From Streptomyces ambofaciens ATCC 23877 (GTDB taxonomy: Bacteria > Actinomycetota > Actinomycetes > Streptomycetales > Streptomycetaceae), in the NCBI RefSeq assembly GCF_001267885.1, contig NZ_CP012382.1:124001-188000 (forward strand): a DNA stretch of 64,000 nucleotides. The letters run 5' to 3'. Within the stretch, counting starts at the first letter, position 1. Each line of letters opens with the position of its first letter. Position numbers and translations under genes: made by a program. Below are positions 44,151-52,497 of the stretch, in pieces. The notes below the pieces were generated by a model. It was given only the letters and a program-made list of their open reading frames with translations, did no database searches and had not been told where the DNA came from.

Positions 44151-44660
44151 ATGACCTCCACTGTGACGAACGATCAGCCCGCCACCGGAGCCGGCTCCGG
44201 CTCCGGCTCCGGTTCCGGTTCCGGCGCGCGCGCCGAGATCGCCGGCCTGCTGCACCGGTACCTGCTCTCGCTGGACGACGAGGAACTCGACGACGCCTGG
44301 ACCGCGGGCCTGTTCACCGACGACGCGGTCGTGGCGTTCCCGGTCAGCCGGCACCAGGGCGCCGACGGCATGGCCGCCTACCACCGCTCGGCGCTGTCGG
44401 CGTTCGCGGCGACCCAGCACCTGGGCTCCCCGGCCGTGGTCGAACTGGACGGGCCACGCGCCACGCTGCGGGCGAACCTGATCTCCACCCACGTGCACCA
44501 CGCGCACCACGCACTCCCCCAGGGCAGCCTGCCCCCGCTCTTCGCGACGGGCACGTTCGTCAACGGCGAGGCCCGCCGCACCCCCGAGGGCTGGCGGCTG
44601 AACCTGCTGGCGTTCCGGCTGCTGTGGGCCGACGGCTCACCGCCGCCGCCCGCACGGTGA
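44151..44660 (+). CDS. small NTF2/SnoaL-like protein with a Gly-Ser repeat near the N-terminus
   Basis: The 169-residue protein has an N-terminal Gly-Ser run (residues 14-25) coded by an imperfect GGCTCC hexanucleotide repeat, then a compact alpha+beta domain: EIAGLLHRYLLSLDDEELDDAWTAGLF-type helices, FTDDAVVAFPVS, a His-rich strand STHVHHAHHAL and GEARRTPEGWRLNLLAFRLLW. This is the layout of NTF2-fold SnoaL-like proteins, some of which are cyclases or hydroxylation auxiliaries in polyketide clusters. It is divergent from the AlpK-type gene. Its role is unknown; the short reading frame is supported by codon bias and by a strong terminator after it. Confidence 0.75.
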   Translation: MTSTVTNDQPATGAGSGSGSGSGSGARAEIAGLLHRYLLSLDDEELDDAWTAGLFTDDAVVAFPVSRHQGADGMAAYHRSALSAFAATQHLGSPAVVELDGPRATLRANLISTHVHHAHHALPQGSLPPLFATGTFVNGEARRTPEGWRLNLLAFRLLWADGSPPPPAR

Positions 44661-44663
44661 CCT

Positions 44664-44713
44664 GACACGTCCGCGCGGCGGTACCGGAAGCGTCCGGTAC
44701 CGCCGCGCGGACG
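44664..44713 (+). terminator. strong 23-bp perfect hairpin
   Basis: Arms 44664-44686 and 44691-44713 are perfectly complementary around a 4-base loop (AGCG), starting 4 bases after the stop of the NTF2-like gene. It is the strongest hairpin I found in the window. Confidence 0.8.
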
Positions 44714-45017
44714 TGCGGGGCAGGGTGCCCCGCCGCAGGGGCCGGGCCGGGCGCACCGGCCGGGGGCACCGGCCGGGGGCGGGTAGGTGCGGGAACCGCC
44801 GGGGGGGACGGGAACCGCCGGGGGCGGGCCTGAGAGTGCGGGGCCCGGGAGTTCAGGGGACCCGGGCGGAGGGCCGGGAGGCCGGGGCCCGAGGCGCCGG
44901 GATTCGAGGGCCGGGGAATTCGGGGGCCCGGGAGTTCGGGGCGGCCGGGAGTTCGGGGCGGCCGGGAGTTCGGGGCGGCCGGGAGTTCGGGGCGGCCGGG
45001 GGCCGGGAGTTCGGGGG
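44714..45017. repeat. gene-free gap with a 17-bp tandem repeat
   Basis: The unit GGGAGTTCGGGGCGGCC repeats exactly at 44930, 44947, 44964 and 44981, with a partial copy from 44998 to the gene end at 45016; degenerate copies extend upstream. It lies directly against the stop of the leftward PPOX gene. No gene is visible in the gap. Confidence 0.75.
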
Positions 45018-45437
45018 TCAGGCGTTGAGGCTGAGCAGGTGGTCGACCGTGATCTCGATGACCACCCGGCCGGGCGGGGTGGGCGGGGCGGACCAGTACC
45101 GGCGGGCGTAGAGCCGGGCGCCGAGTTCCACCCGCGCGGGGTCGGTCACCACCGTGCCGGTGCCCTCCAGCGTCACCCACCGGAAACCGTCCACCTGGCA
45201 CAGCGCCACCCGGCTGCCGGGCGCCGCGAGCAGGTTACGGGCCTTGCGCGAGGAGGAGACCGTCATCACCCGCGCGAGGCCGGCGGCCGCGTCCCAGGTG
45301 AAACGCACGGGGGCCACGTGCGGCGTGCCGTTGGGCCGCGGCGTCGTGAACGCGGCGACGAGCGCCGTACCGGTCAGGAACGCCTCGACCGATTCGGGCA
45401 CCGTCACGGCGTCCGGGCGCTGTATCGACGGCGACAT
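45018..45437 (-). CDS. pyridoxamine-5'-phosphate-oxidase-like (PPOX, F420 type) protein
   Basis: The 139-residue protein has the split-barrel motifs of the PPOX superfamily: AFTTPRPNGTPHVAPVRFTWD, VMTVSSSRKARNLLAAPGSRVALCQVDG and WVTLEGTGTVVTDPARVE. This subgroup binds FMN or F420 and reduces a variety of substrates, including quinones and enones. GAGGA lies 7 bases before the ATG at 45437. In this cluster it could act as a flavin- or deazaflavin-dependent reductase in tailoring; that is inference. It is convergent with the NTF2-like gene and is isolated by repeat DNA on both sides. Confidence 0.82.
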   Translation of the reverse strand: MSPSIQRPDAVTVPESVEAFLTGTALVAAFTTPRPNGTPHVAPVRFTWDAAAGLARVMTVSSSRKARNLLAAPGSRVALCQVDGFRWVTLEGTGTVVTDPARVELGARLYARRYWSAPPTPPGRVVIEITVDHLLSLNA

Positions 45438-45857
45438 ACGGGTGTCCTCACTTCCAGGGGCACTTGGCGGGGGCGTCGGGCGGGGGCGGCCGCCGTGCCC
45501 GGGCCAGCATGACGGCGTCCGCTCGATCCCCGCTGGATTGGCGGACGTGCGCACCGCACGAGCGGCTCCCGCCGGCCGGCGAAAGGGGACGGGCCCCGGA
45601 GGGAGCGGAGCGGGGGCCACGCCGGAGGGGGCCGGACGAGGCGGAGGGGGTGGAGCGGTGCCGGGCGGGGCCGGACCGGTGCGGGGCGGGGTCGGAGCCG
45701 GGCGGGGTGGGAGCGGGGCCGGGCGGGACTGGGCCGGATGCGGCGGAGCGGCCGGACGGGGCCGGATGCGGCGGAGCGGCCGGACGGGGCCGGGCCGGAC
45801 GCGGTGGGTGGAGCGGTGCCGGGCGGGGCCGGACGAAGTGGAGCCGGGCGGGGGTCG
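45438..45857. repeat. 420-base gene-free gap with 28-bp repeats
   Basis: A 28-bp unit beginning GCCGGATGCGGCGG occurs twice in tandem from 45733, within a longer stretch of GGGCCGGAC-like words. No coding gene is credible. The region separates the PPOX gene from the condensation-domain gene on the same strand. Confidence 0.6.
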
Positions 45858-47381
45858 TCAGGGTGGGGGGCCGGTGGCCGGTCCGCCGGTGACCGGGCCG
45901 TCGGCAGGGGGGTCGCCGGCGGGTGGGCCGGCCGGCGTCCGGGCCGGGCGGCGTCTGCGGGGTGCGATGCGCGGGAGTTCCTGCCCGGCGAGTACGTCCA
46001 GCACGTCGGCGGTGGTGGCGAGTTCGCCGGTGTGGGGCAGGTGGCGCAGCAGCCGGGCGCAGTGGTCGGCCAGCAGGTGCGCGTCGCCGTCGGAGACCAG
46101 GCTGCGGTCGTGGACGACGGTGCAGGTCAGTGAGCCGTCGGCGCCGCGGTGGACGAGCAGGGCGAGGGGCAGGCCGCCGGGTCCGGCGCCGGCGGCCCGT
46201 TCCGGTTCCAGACCGACGCCGGCGCCGGCGAGTTCGGTCCGTGTGTCGGTGCGCGGGCGCGGGGTGCTCTCCACCGACACCGCGCTCTGCATCAGTTCCC
46301 CGCCGGCCGCGCCGCCGGCCGTCCGGCCGGTCCAGTGGTGGACGAGGGCGGTGGAGACCCATTCGTAGGCGGCCATGTCCAGGGCGCGGTCCCGCAGCGC
46401 CTCCAGCAGCAGGCCCAGCGGCTGCCGGGGGTCCAGGCGCACCACCATCGGCAGGCAGTTGCGCATCGGTCCGGGCAGCCGCTCGGCGCAGTCCAGGGCG
46501 ATGCCGCGTCCGGAGACGGTGACGCCGAAGCCGACGGCCGCGGTCTCCTGGTGTCCGGCCGCGCGGTACAGCAGCAGGGCCCAGGCCGTCTGCAGGGCGC
46601 TGGATTCGGGCACGGAGCGCAGCGCGGCCCAGCGGTGGAGCCGTGCGGCCTCGGCGGGGCTGAGCCGGACCTCCACCCGGCCGTGGCCCCGCTGCCGGGT
46701 GCGCGGGCCGGGCCGGGCCGGCACTACGGTGACCGGGTCGCCGGGCACGGCCCGTATCCAGAAGTCCCGTGCCGGCGCGAGATCCTGGCGCTGGAGCCAG
46801 CCCACCCAGTCGCGCAGGTCGGGCCGGCGCTCCCCGCCGGGCAGTGTGCCGCCGGCGAGGTAGGCGCGGCAGAACTCCTCCAGCAGCAGGTGCACGCTCC
46901 ACGCGTCCAGCAGGGCGTGGGGGAAGGTGAGCACCACCCGTGTCACGGGTTGCGGGCCGCACCCGGCGCGCTCGCCGGCCAGGTCGACGAGGGTGACGCG
47001 CAGCGGGCTGGGGCGGCGCAGGTCGAAGCCGCGCCGGCGGTCGCGTTCGAGCAGCCGCTCGAAGCCGGCGGTGTCCGCACGGTGGTGGGCGACCTCGGCG
47101 CGGGCGCGGTCGTGGACGATCAGGCGCGGCTTGGGTCCGAGGACGAGGGCGGCCCGCAGCACGCTCTCGCGGTCGACGACGGACTGCCAGGCGGCGGTGA
47201 ACCGTTCGGTGTCCAGCGGCCCGCTCCAGCGCCAGGTCAGCTGCTCGACGTGTCCTGCGGCCCGCCGGTGCTCGCCCGGGCCGCGCAGCAGGTCGTGCTG
47301 CGGCCAGATGACCGGCAGGGCCGGCCGGCGGGGCGCGGCGGGGCGGCCCCGCAGGGCATGCGGGCGGTGCTGCCTGGCCAT
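45858..47381 (-). CDS. stand-alone NRPS-type condensation-domain protein
   Basis: The 507-residue protein is a single condensation-like acyltransferase domain without carrier or adenylation parts. The active-site region is TFPHALLDAWSVHLLLEEF: the second His and the Asp of the HHxxxDG motif are kept, but the first His is Pro and the Gly is Ala. Other family features are WQSVVDRESVLRAAL, a RLPGPMRNCLPMVVRL stretch and a QSAVSVESTP strand. A Pro-rich tail closes the protein. ATG at 47381 is preferred over a GTG 20 codons upstream because of the GAGGAGG before it. It could form an ester or amide on the polyketide, or may have become non-catalytic. Confidence 0.82.
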   Translation of the reverse strand: MARQHRPHALRGRPAAPRRPALPVIWPQHDLLRGPGEHRRAAGHVEQLTWRWSGPLDTERFTAAWQSVVDRESVLRAALVLGPKPRLIVHDRARAEVAHHRADTAGFERLLERDRRRGFDLRRPSPLRVTLVDLAGERAGCGPQPVTRVVLTFPHALLDAWSVHLLLEEFCRAYLAGGTLPGGERRPDLRDWVGWLQRQDLAPARDFWIRAVPGDPVTVVPARPGPRTRQRGHGRVEVRLSPAEAARLHRWAALRSVPESSALQTAWALLLYRAAGHQETAAVGFGVTVSGRGIALDCAERLPGPMRNCLPMVVRLDPRQPLGLLLEALRDRALDMAAYEWVSTALVHHWTGRTAGGAAGGELMQSAVSVESTPRPRTDTRTELAGAGVGLEPERAAGAGPGGLPLALLVHRGADGSLTCTVVHDRSLVSDGDAHLLADHCARLLRHLPHTGELATTADVLDVLAGQELPRIAPRRRRPARTPAGPPAGDPPADGPVTGGPATGPPP

Positions 47382-47610
47382 GGGTCGCCCTCCTCGGGTC
47401 GCTTCCTCCTCCCGCACGGGCTGCGCGTGCGCGCAGGTCACGGGGAGCGTCTTCGGGCGCGGTGCTCCCCGGGCATCGTGGCAGGGGCGGCTGCCGGGGG
47501 GCTGACGGGGCGCTGACGCGGCTCGCGGCCTGCCGGAGAAACGCTTCTGCAGTGGTGGGGCGGGGGCCGTCGGAACGGGGCGGGGCGGTGCGGTGCGGTG
47601 CGGGGTGGTC
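47382..47610. other. gap without recognised features
   Basis: These 229 bases between the phosphopantetheinyl transferase stop and the condensation-domain start show no gene and no strong hairpin. Confidence 0.4.
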
Positions 47611-48420
47611 CTACCGGGGTGCCGTGTCGGTCATCGCGGCCAGGAAGCCCTGGTCCAGCATGGTTCCCGCGGAGGTGTCCCCGGCGGTGCTCAGCCCGGC
47701 GTCGTGGCAGGCGACGCTGAGCAGGTAGCGGTCCATGACCGGGTAGGTGGCGAATCCCCACTCCCCGTCCGCGACGGCGCTGCCGTCGGGGGTGCTGAGC
47801 CGGCCGTCGATGAAGCCGAACTCCTTGAAGCCCAGGCGCAGTCCCTGTCCGAGGGCCTTGCTGTAGGCCTCCTTCAGGGTCCACAGGCGCAGGGCGCGGC
47901 CCGGGCGTTCGTTCTCGGGCAGGGACGCCAGTTCCCGTGCTTCGGCGGGGGTGAAGACCTGGGTCTGGAGCAGTTCCAGGCGTACGGGCCGCTCGGCGGG
48001 TTCCACGTCCACCCCGATGCGGCCGGTGCGGCTGAGGCCGACGGCGATGAGGTCGCCGGTGTGGCTCAGGCTCAGCTCGATCTGGTCGAAGCCGCGCAGG
48101 TAGGGGCGTCCGCCCAGCCGGTAGGCGAGGTCGAGGTCCTCGGGCGGGACGGCCAGGGCCGCGGCGGCCGTGTTCTTGATGAGCAGCCGGGACGCGGCGA
48201 AGCGGTAGCGCACCGCCGCGTCGGGGGTGCGCCGGTAGCGCGGCCAGTCGGCGCCGAGCAGTTGCGGCAGCCGCCGGGTGGTGAGGACGCTGGGCAGCCA
48301 TTCGCTCCAGGTCGTGCACACCAGCGCGTTGCCGAGTCTGGAGAGGTTCTCCCGTACCCCGGGCCAGGGCCCGGAGGGCCGTGGCACGTGAAGGGGCACG
48401 GCGCACGTGACCCGGTCCAT
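47611..48420 (-). CDS. Sfp-type 4'-phosphopantetheinyl transferase
   Basis: The 269-residue protein has the family's magnesium-binding pair and catalytic region: IELSLSHTGDLIAVGLS, IGVDVEPAERPV and RLWTLKEAYSKALGQGL. AGGGAGA precedes the ATG at 48420. Sfp-type enzymes attach phosphopantetheine to carrier proteins; the only carrier in the window is the ACP at 38168-38437. It is transcribed leftward with the acyl-CoA dehydrogenase and condensation genes. Its C-terminal 70 residues after LSTPDGS are typical of longer Sfp forms. Confidence 0.93.
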   Translation of the reverse strand: MDRVTCAVPLHVPRPSGPWPGVRENLSRLGNALVCTTWSEWLPSVLTTRRLPQLLGADWPRYRRTPDAAVRYRFAASRLLIKNTAAAALAVPPEDLDLAYRLGGRPYLRGFDQIELSLSHTGDLIAVGLSRTGRIGVDVEPAERPVRLELLQTQVFTPAEARELASLPENERPGRALRLWTLKEAYSKALGQGLRLGFKEFGFIDGRLSTPDGSAVADGEWGFATYPVMDRYLLSVACHDAGLSTAGDTSAGTMLDQGFLAAMTDTAPR

Positions 48421-48691
48421 CGTCGTCTCCCTGCGTGTGGTCCGCCCGCCGGTCCCCCCGGCGGGCCGGGGTGGTCTGCGGCCGGGGCCGGCACCCCTAC
48501 TGATGCCCGGACGTGCCGTGGCGGGCGTTCGGCGGCCCGTGCACGTCCCGGTTCCTGTGCGCTCCCGCGAGGGGCCCCAACGGGGCCCGCACGGGCCGGT
48601 ACGCACCCCTACGGGCGGTGCGGGCCTGCGCTGTGCGGGGTGGTGCGGGGTGGTGCGGGGGTGCCTCCTTTCCGGTGCGTGTCACGGTGTT
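48421..48691. other. gap with short GTGGTGCGGG-type repeats
   Basis: The word GGTGGTGCGG recurs in tandem near 48639-48660. No gene is seen in these 271 bases. Confidence 0.4.
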
Positions 48692-50515
48692 TCAGCCGGC
48701 CAGGGGGGTGGCGTACAGGTCGAGGCTGCGTGCGTGGCGGCAGCGTTGCAGTACTTCGGCGAGGACCGTCTGCTGTGCTTCGGCGGGCACCTCCCCCACC
48801 GGGGCGCCGAGTCTGCGGGCGATGCGGCTGAGGACGAGTACCGCCCAGGCGGGGTCGGCCAGGAAGGTGTCGGCTGACGCCTGGCCCTCCCAGACGCCCA
48901 GGCAGGCGGCGGCGGACAGCACCAGGGCGTAGCGGTCGGCGAGGGCGCAGGCCAGCGGGTCGACCGCGGTGCTGGAGGTGGCGGGCAGGGCCGCGCAGCG
49001 GGTGCGCAGCTCGCGCAGTTCCCCCACCAGGGTCTGGGCCAGGCGGGCCAGGGCGGCGTGCAGCGGGGTGGCGGCCGGCTGTGCGGTGAGGCGTTCGGCG
49101 GCTGCGATCAGGGTCGCGGCGAGCAGGTCGTCGGTCCCGGAGTGGGTGAGGCTTCGGTGTTCCAGCGGCGGCAGCGGGGCGCCCGGGGTGTACAGGTGTG
49201 CGGGCGGTTCCTGGGAGCGGAACCAGGCCTGGCGGGCGAGCGCCGGCAGCTGGGGTACCAGCACCGCCTGGCAGACGGCCGTTCCGGAGTGGCCGAGGCC
49301 GGCCACGGGCAGGTCCCGGGCCAGTTTCTGGAAGCCTCCGTAGAGCGGGCCGCGGTCGTATCCCCTGGCGCCCAGGACGGCGGCCAGTTCTTCCAGGTCC
49401 TCGCGCAGCAGGTCGGGCATGGTGTATTTGACGGCGGCGGCGAGCAGGTAGGCGTCCTGCGGCATGAGGCTGAGGGCGCGCAGTCCGGTGACGGCCATGG
49501 CGTCGCAGGCCAGCAGGTCGGCGAAGACGCCGCTGAGTGCTTTGTGCCAGCGCCGGGCGGGCTGCCGGCCGGGCCGGTTCTCGGTGGCGGCGCGCACGGC
49601 CAGCCGCAGGACGCCGTCCACGCCCGCCAGGACCGTGCCGGGGATGAGGCAGTGGCTGATCTGGAAGCTGCGCAGGGCCAGGGTCACGCCCTGGCCCGGG
49701 GAGCCGACCAGGGCGCTGGGGGGCAGGTGCACGTCGTTCAGGCGCAGGCCGTGGAAGCGTGCGCCGCGCATGCCGGGCATCTCCACCCGTGCCAGGCGGT
49801 GGACTTCGCCCCGGTCGGGCGGTCCGGGCAGCAGGAGCACCGAGTGGCTGGCGGAGCCGTCCTGGGGCGAGGTGCGGGCGTAGACGACGAACGTGTCGGT
49901 GCGGTCGGCGTTCATGACCGCGTCCTTGCTCCCGTTCAGCACGAACCCGCCGCCCGGGGCGGGCTGGGCGCCGACCTCGCGGCGCAGGATGGCGTTGGCG
50001 TGGGCGACCTCGCGGTGCACGATGGCGACCCGGCCGCCGTCGAGCAGGACGCGGGCGAGGGCGGCGCGCTGGGAGGCGTCGCCCGCGGTCCACACCGAGG
50101 AGGCGGCGAACAGCGAGGTGACGCCGAAGCCGTAGCCCAGGGCGAGGTCGCGGCGGAAGAGGGGGCGCAGGACGCGGGCGAGCTGTTCGAGGTCCGTCAG
50201 GCGTCCGCCGAGGTCGTGGGGGACGAATTCGGCGCTCAGGGCGTGGTCGGCGAGCAGTGCCTCGGTGGCCGCGGGTGCCTCGCGGCTGTCGTCGGCCCGT
50301 ACCAGTGCCAGGTGCCCGTGCGGGTTGCCGGGGTCGAAGGGGTCACCGAGCGCGGCCTCCAGCCGGGCGGCGCGGGCGGGTTCGCCGCCGTCGTGCGCCG
50401 GGGCGAAACCGTGCGCCCGGGCGGGGGCGGTGCCGTCCGCCGGGGCGGGGGCGGTGCTGTTCGCGGGGGTGGTGGGGTGGGCGGGGGTAGGGGCCGTGCC
50501 GGCCGTGGCGGTCAC
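48692..50515 (-). CDS. acyl-CoA dehydrogenase-like flavoprotein with low-complexity N-terminus
   Basis: The 607-residue protein starts with a 45-residue Thr/Pro/Ala-rich tail and then follows the acyl-CoA dehydrogenase fold: RRDLALGYGFGVTSLFAASSVW, VAIVHREVAHANAIL, GFVLNGSKDAVMNADRTDTFVV, RVEMPGMRGARFHGLRLNDVHLP, and GARGYDRGPLYGGFQKLARDLPVAGLGHSG in the helical C-terminal half. It is longer than the usual 380-400 residues because of the tail and a C-terminal helical extension. The GTG start overlaps the aromatase/cyclase stop (GTGA). It may desaturate or oxidise an acyl or polyketide substrate linked to the second PKS; actual role unknown. Confidence 0.84.
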   Translation of the reverse strand: MTATAGTAPTPAHPTTPANSTAPAPADGTAPARAHGFAPAHDGGEPARAARLEAALGDPFDPGNPHGHLALVRADDSREAPAATEALLADHALSAEFVPHDLGGRLTDLEQLARVLRPLFRRDLALGYGFGVTSLFAASSVWTAGDASQRAALARVLLDGGRVAIVHREVAHANAILRREVGAQPAPGGGFVLNGSKDAVMNADRTDTFVVYARTSPQDGSASHSVLLLPGPPDRGEVHRLARVEMPGMRGARFHGLRLNDVHLPPSALVGSPGQGVTLALRSFQISHCLIPGTVLAGVDGVLRLAVRAATENRPGRQPARRWHKALSGVFADLLACDAMAVTGLRALSLMPQDAYLLAAAVKYTMPDLLREDLEELAAVLGARGYDRGPLYGGFQKLARDLPVAGLGHSGTAVCQAVLVPQLPALARQAWFRSQEPPAHLYTPGAPLPPLEHRSLTHSGTDDLLAATLIAAAERLTAQPAATPLHAALARLAQTLVGELRELRTRCAALPATSSTAVDPLACALADRYALVLSAAACLGVWEGQASADTFLADPAWAVLVLSRIARRLGAPVGEVPAEAQQTVLAEVLQRCRHARSLDLYATPLAG

Positions 50516-51432
50516 AGGACCCGCACCGCGCCGCAGGCGTGGCGCGTGGCGTGTTCCAGCACGTGCCGTCCGGTGCGGGCGAGTTCGTCGCGCAGACGCC
50601 GGGCGGCGTCCTGGCCGCCGGCGGCGGCGTCGTCGCTGAGCAGGATGTGGTGACGGACGCTCACGTCGACTCCCGCGGGGTGGGATTCGATGGACCACTC
50701 CCCGGTGTAGGCGGCCAGCGGTCCGCTGGTGTGCAGATGCTTGTGCACGAGGCGGCCCGCGCTCGGGAAGGCGATGCGCACGGCCCGGGTGCCGGTGGCC
50801 GAGCGGCCGTCCAGGGTGAGGGTCTGGATGCCCGGGGTGTCCTCCCGTACGGCGAGCGGACGCGTGTAGGCCAGGTCCTCGGGCCAGTCCGCGGCCCGGT
50901 AGAGGAAGTCGAAGACGAGTTCGGCGGGTGCCTTGACCCGTACGGTGTCCTCGAAGGTGACCGCGAGGTCGTCCAGGCGGGTCCAGCGCTGGGCGAGGCG
51001 GGCCAGGCTGTCGAGCTGGGCGCGGCTGTTGTCGCGGGTGACGCGGGCGGCCCAGGCGACGTCGGCGGGGGCGTCGCCGGTGACGGTGAAGGCGTGTTCC
51101 AGTCTCACCCGGCACACGTCGCCGGCGGGGTGCACGCTCCACACGCCGGTCATCGACTCGAGGGGGCGGGCGGGCAGTTCCTGGCGGAACCGGACGCGCC
51201 GCTGGCCGATGTCCAGGTGCCGGCGCGAGACCCACGAGCTGATCCGGTCTCCGGCCAGCGCCCACATGCGCAGCCTCTCGCGGGTGCCGTCGAAGTCCAG
51301 TTGCTCGACGTGCAGGCACGGGGGGAAGAACAGCGGCCACACGGTGGCGTCCGCTATCAGGCCGTACAGCACTCCGGCCGGGGCGGGAACGCTCACTTCA
51401 CAGGCCGTGCGGTGCACTCGCGTATCCGGCAT
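50512..51432 (-). CDS. second didomain aromatase/cyclase (SRPBCC)
   Basis: The 306-residue protein has two SRPBCC halves, one starting RTACEVSVPAPAGVLYGLIADATVWPLFFPP in outline, the other VTFEDTVRVKAPAELVFDFLYRAADWPEDL. It clearly belongs with the enzyme at 36370-37314 but is strongly diverged, with Phe for the usual Arg-Ile before PP and Arg-rich surface stretches. Together with the second CLF, KS and thioesterase it gives a second partial polyketide set. No second ketoreductase is present. Its stop overlaps the acyl-CoA dehydrogenase start. Confidence 0.87.
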   Translation of the reverse strand: MPDTRVHRTACEVSVPAPAGVLYGLIADATVWPLFFPPCLHVEQLDFDGTRERLRMWALAGDRISSWVSRRHLDIGQRRVRFRQELPARPLESMTGVWSVHPAGDVCRVRLEHAFTVTGDAPADVAWAARVTRDNSRAQLDSLARLAQRWTRLDDLAVTFEDTVRVKAPAELVFDFLYRAADWPEDLAYTRPLAVREDTPGIQTLTLDGRSATGTRAVRIAFPSAGRLVHKHLHTSGPLAAYTGEWSIESHPAGVDVSVRHHILLSDDAAAGGQDAARRLRDELARTGRHVLEHATRHACGAVRVL

Positions 51433-51742
51433 CGTCCACACCCTCCGTCGTCCAAGGCGTCGCCGCCGTGCCGGGTCCCTGGCCGACCGCACAGGGGCCG
51501 CGGTCCACCGAGGGGGCGGGCGCGGCGGCCCGTTGTGCTGCGGCTGTCCTCGACCCTGTCCGGAACCGCTCGGGATCGGCCTGGGCCGTGCTCGGGTGTG
51601 CCTGGAGGGTGCCGGCCCGGGGGTGCTCGACCGCGGCCCGGTGCGTTCTCGAGGGCGGCGGCGGAGCGTGGCCTGCCGTGCGCCGCCGGTTGTGCCGGTG
51701 GGGGCGCAGTGGTCCCAGAAGCGATCCGGGGAGGTGGCAGGG
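51433..51742. promoter_or_regulatory. divergent intergenic region
   Basis: These 310 bases lie between the leftward aromatase/cyclase and the rightward DUF6059 gene and should hold promoters for both. I could not identify convincing -10/-35 boxes. It is GC-rich and contains no gene. Confidence 0.4.
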
Positions 51743-51985
51743 ATGGGGTTCTCGCGTCCGCGCCGGTTCATCCGCGGCCTGTGGGAGGGCCTGGTCACCT
51801 ACGGAAGGCTGTGTATCGGGGGTGAGACGGCGCCGTACGAGGAGGTACGGCCGCAAGAGCTGTGGCGTGAGCCGCCCCCGGGGCATCCGGAGCGGGTGCG
51901 CAAGGACGTGCCCCTGACCGAGCTGGAGCGCCGCCTCGCCCGTGAACTGGACGGCGGCGCCCACGACGACCGCGACGCCGCGTAG
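51743..51985 (+). CDS. DUF6059-like small protein
   Basis: This 80-residue protein starts with a basic stretch (GFSRPRRFIRGLWEGLVTYGRL) and continues through a conserved-looking EVRPQELW and HPERVRKDVPLTELERRLARELDG. It resembles the DUF6059 family of small proteins frequent in actinomycete biosynthetic clusters, often near regulators; function unknown. The ATG at 51743 has GAGGTGG 5 bases upstream, which supports a real start inside a longer open frame. It is on the strand opposite to its neighbours and is followed by a weak hairpin at 52018-52056. Confidence 0.75.
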   Translation: MGFSRPRRFIRGLWEGLVTYGRLCIGGETAPYEEVRPQELWREPPPGHPERVRKDVPLTELERRLARELDGGAHDDRDAA

Positions 51986-52497
51986 TCCGCGCCCCGCCCC
52001 CTCACCTCTCCCCCGCCCCCCTCGGCGACGGGCCCCGCGCGTCGGCGGCCGAGGGGCCACCGCGCCTTGGGCTTTCCGTATCCCGGGGCTCCCCGCGTCC
52101 TTGGGGCTCCCCGCACCGGGGGCCGTTCCGGCGCGGGGCATGCGCCTTGCGGCTGCCGGCGTGCTGTCCCGGCGCGTTGTCCCGGCGTGCTGTGTACCTG
52201 CCGGCCGGGGAGTGTCGCCGCCCGTGGCCGGGAGCCCGCCGCACACCGGTCTCCCGGTGTGCTGTCCGGCGTGCTGGGTGCCCGCTCCCCCGGGCTTCGC
52301 CGCCCCCGTGGCCGGGGGGGCCGCGCGGTGGTCGCGGTCGTGGGTCTGTGCCGGGCCGTTCAGGTCCGCCCGTGCGCCCGTCCTGTGGTTTCTGGCGGGC
52401 TGTCCGGGCCGTCCTGCGTCCGTTTGTGCCGGGCTGGTCGCGGCCGGTGCGGGGCCGGCCGGGACGGTGCCCGGGGGCGGGGGGTTGGGGTGGGTGG
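51986..52497. other. 512-base gene-free gap
   Basis: A 9-bp inverted pair (52018-52026 with 52048-52056) could be a terminator between the convergent DUF6059 and CLF genes. Further on, CCCGGCG-TGCTGT-like words recur near 52160-52190. No credible gene is seen. Confidence 0.5.
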
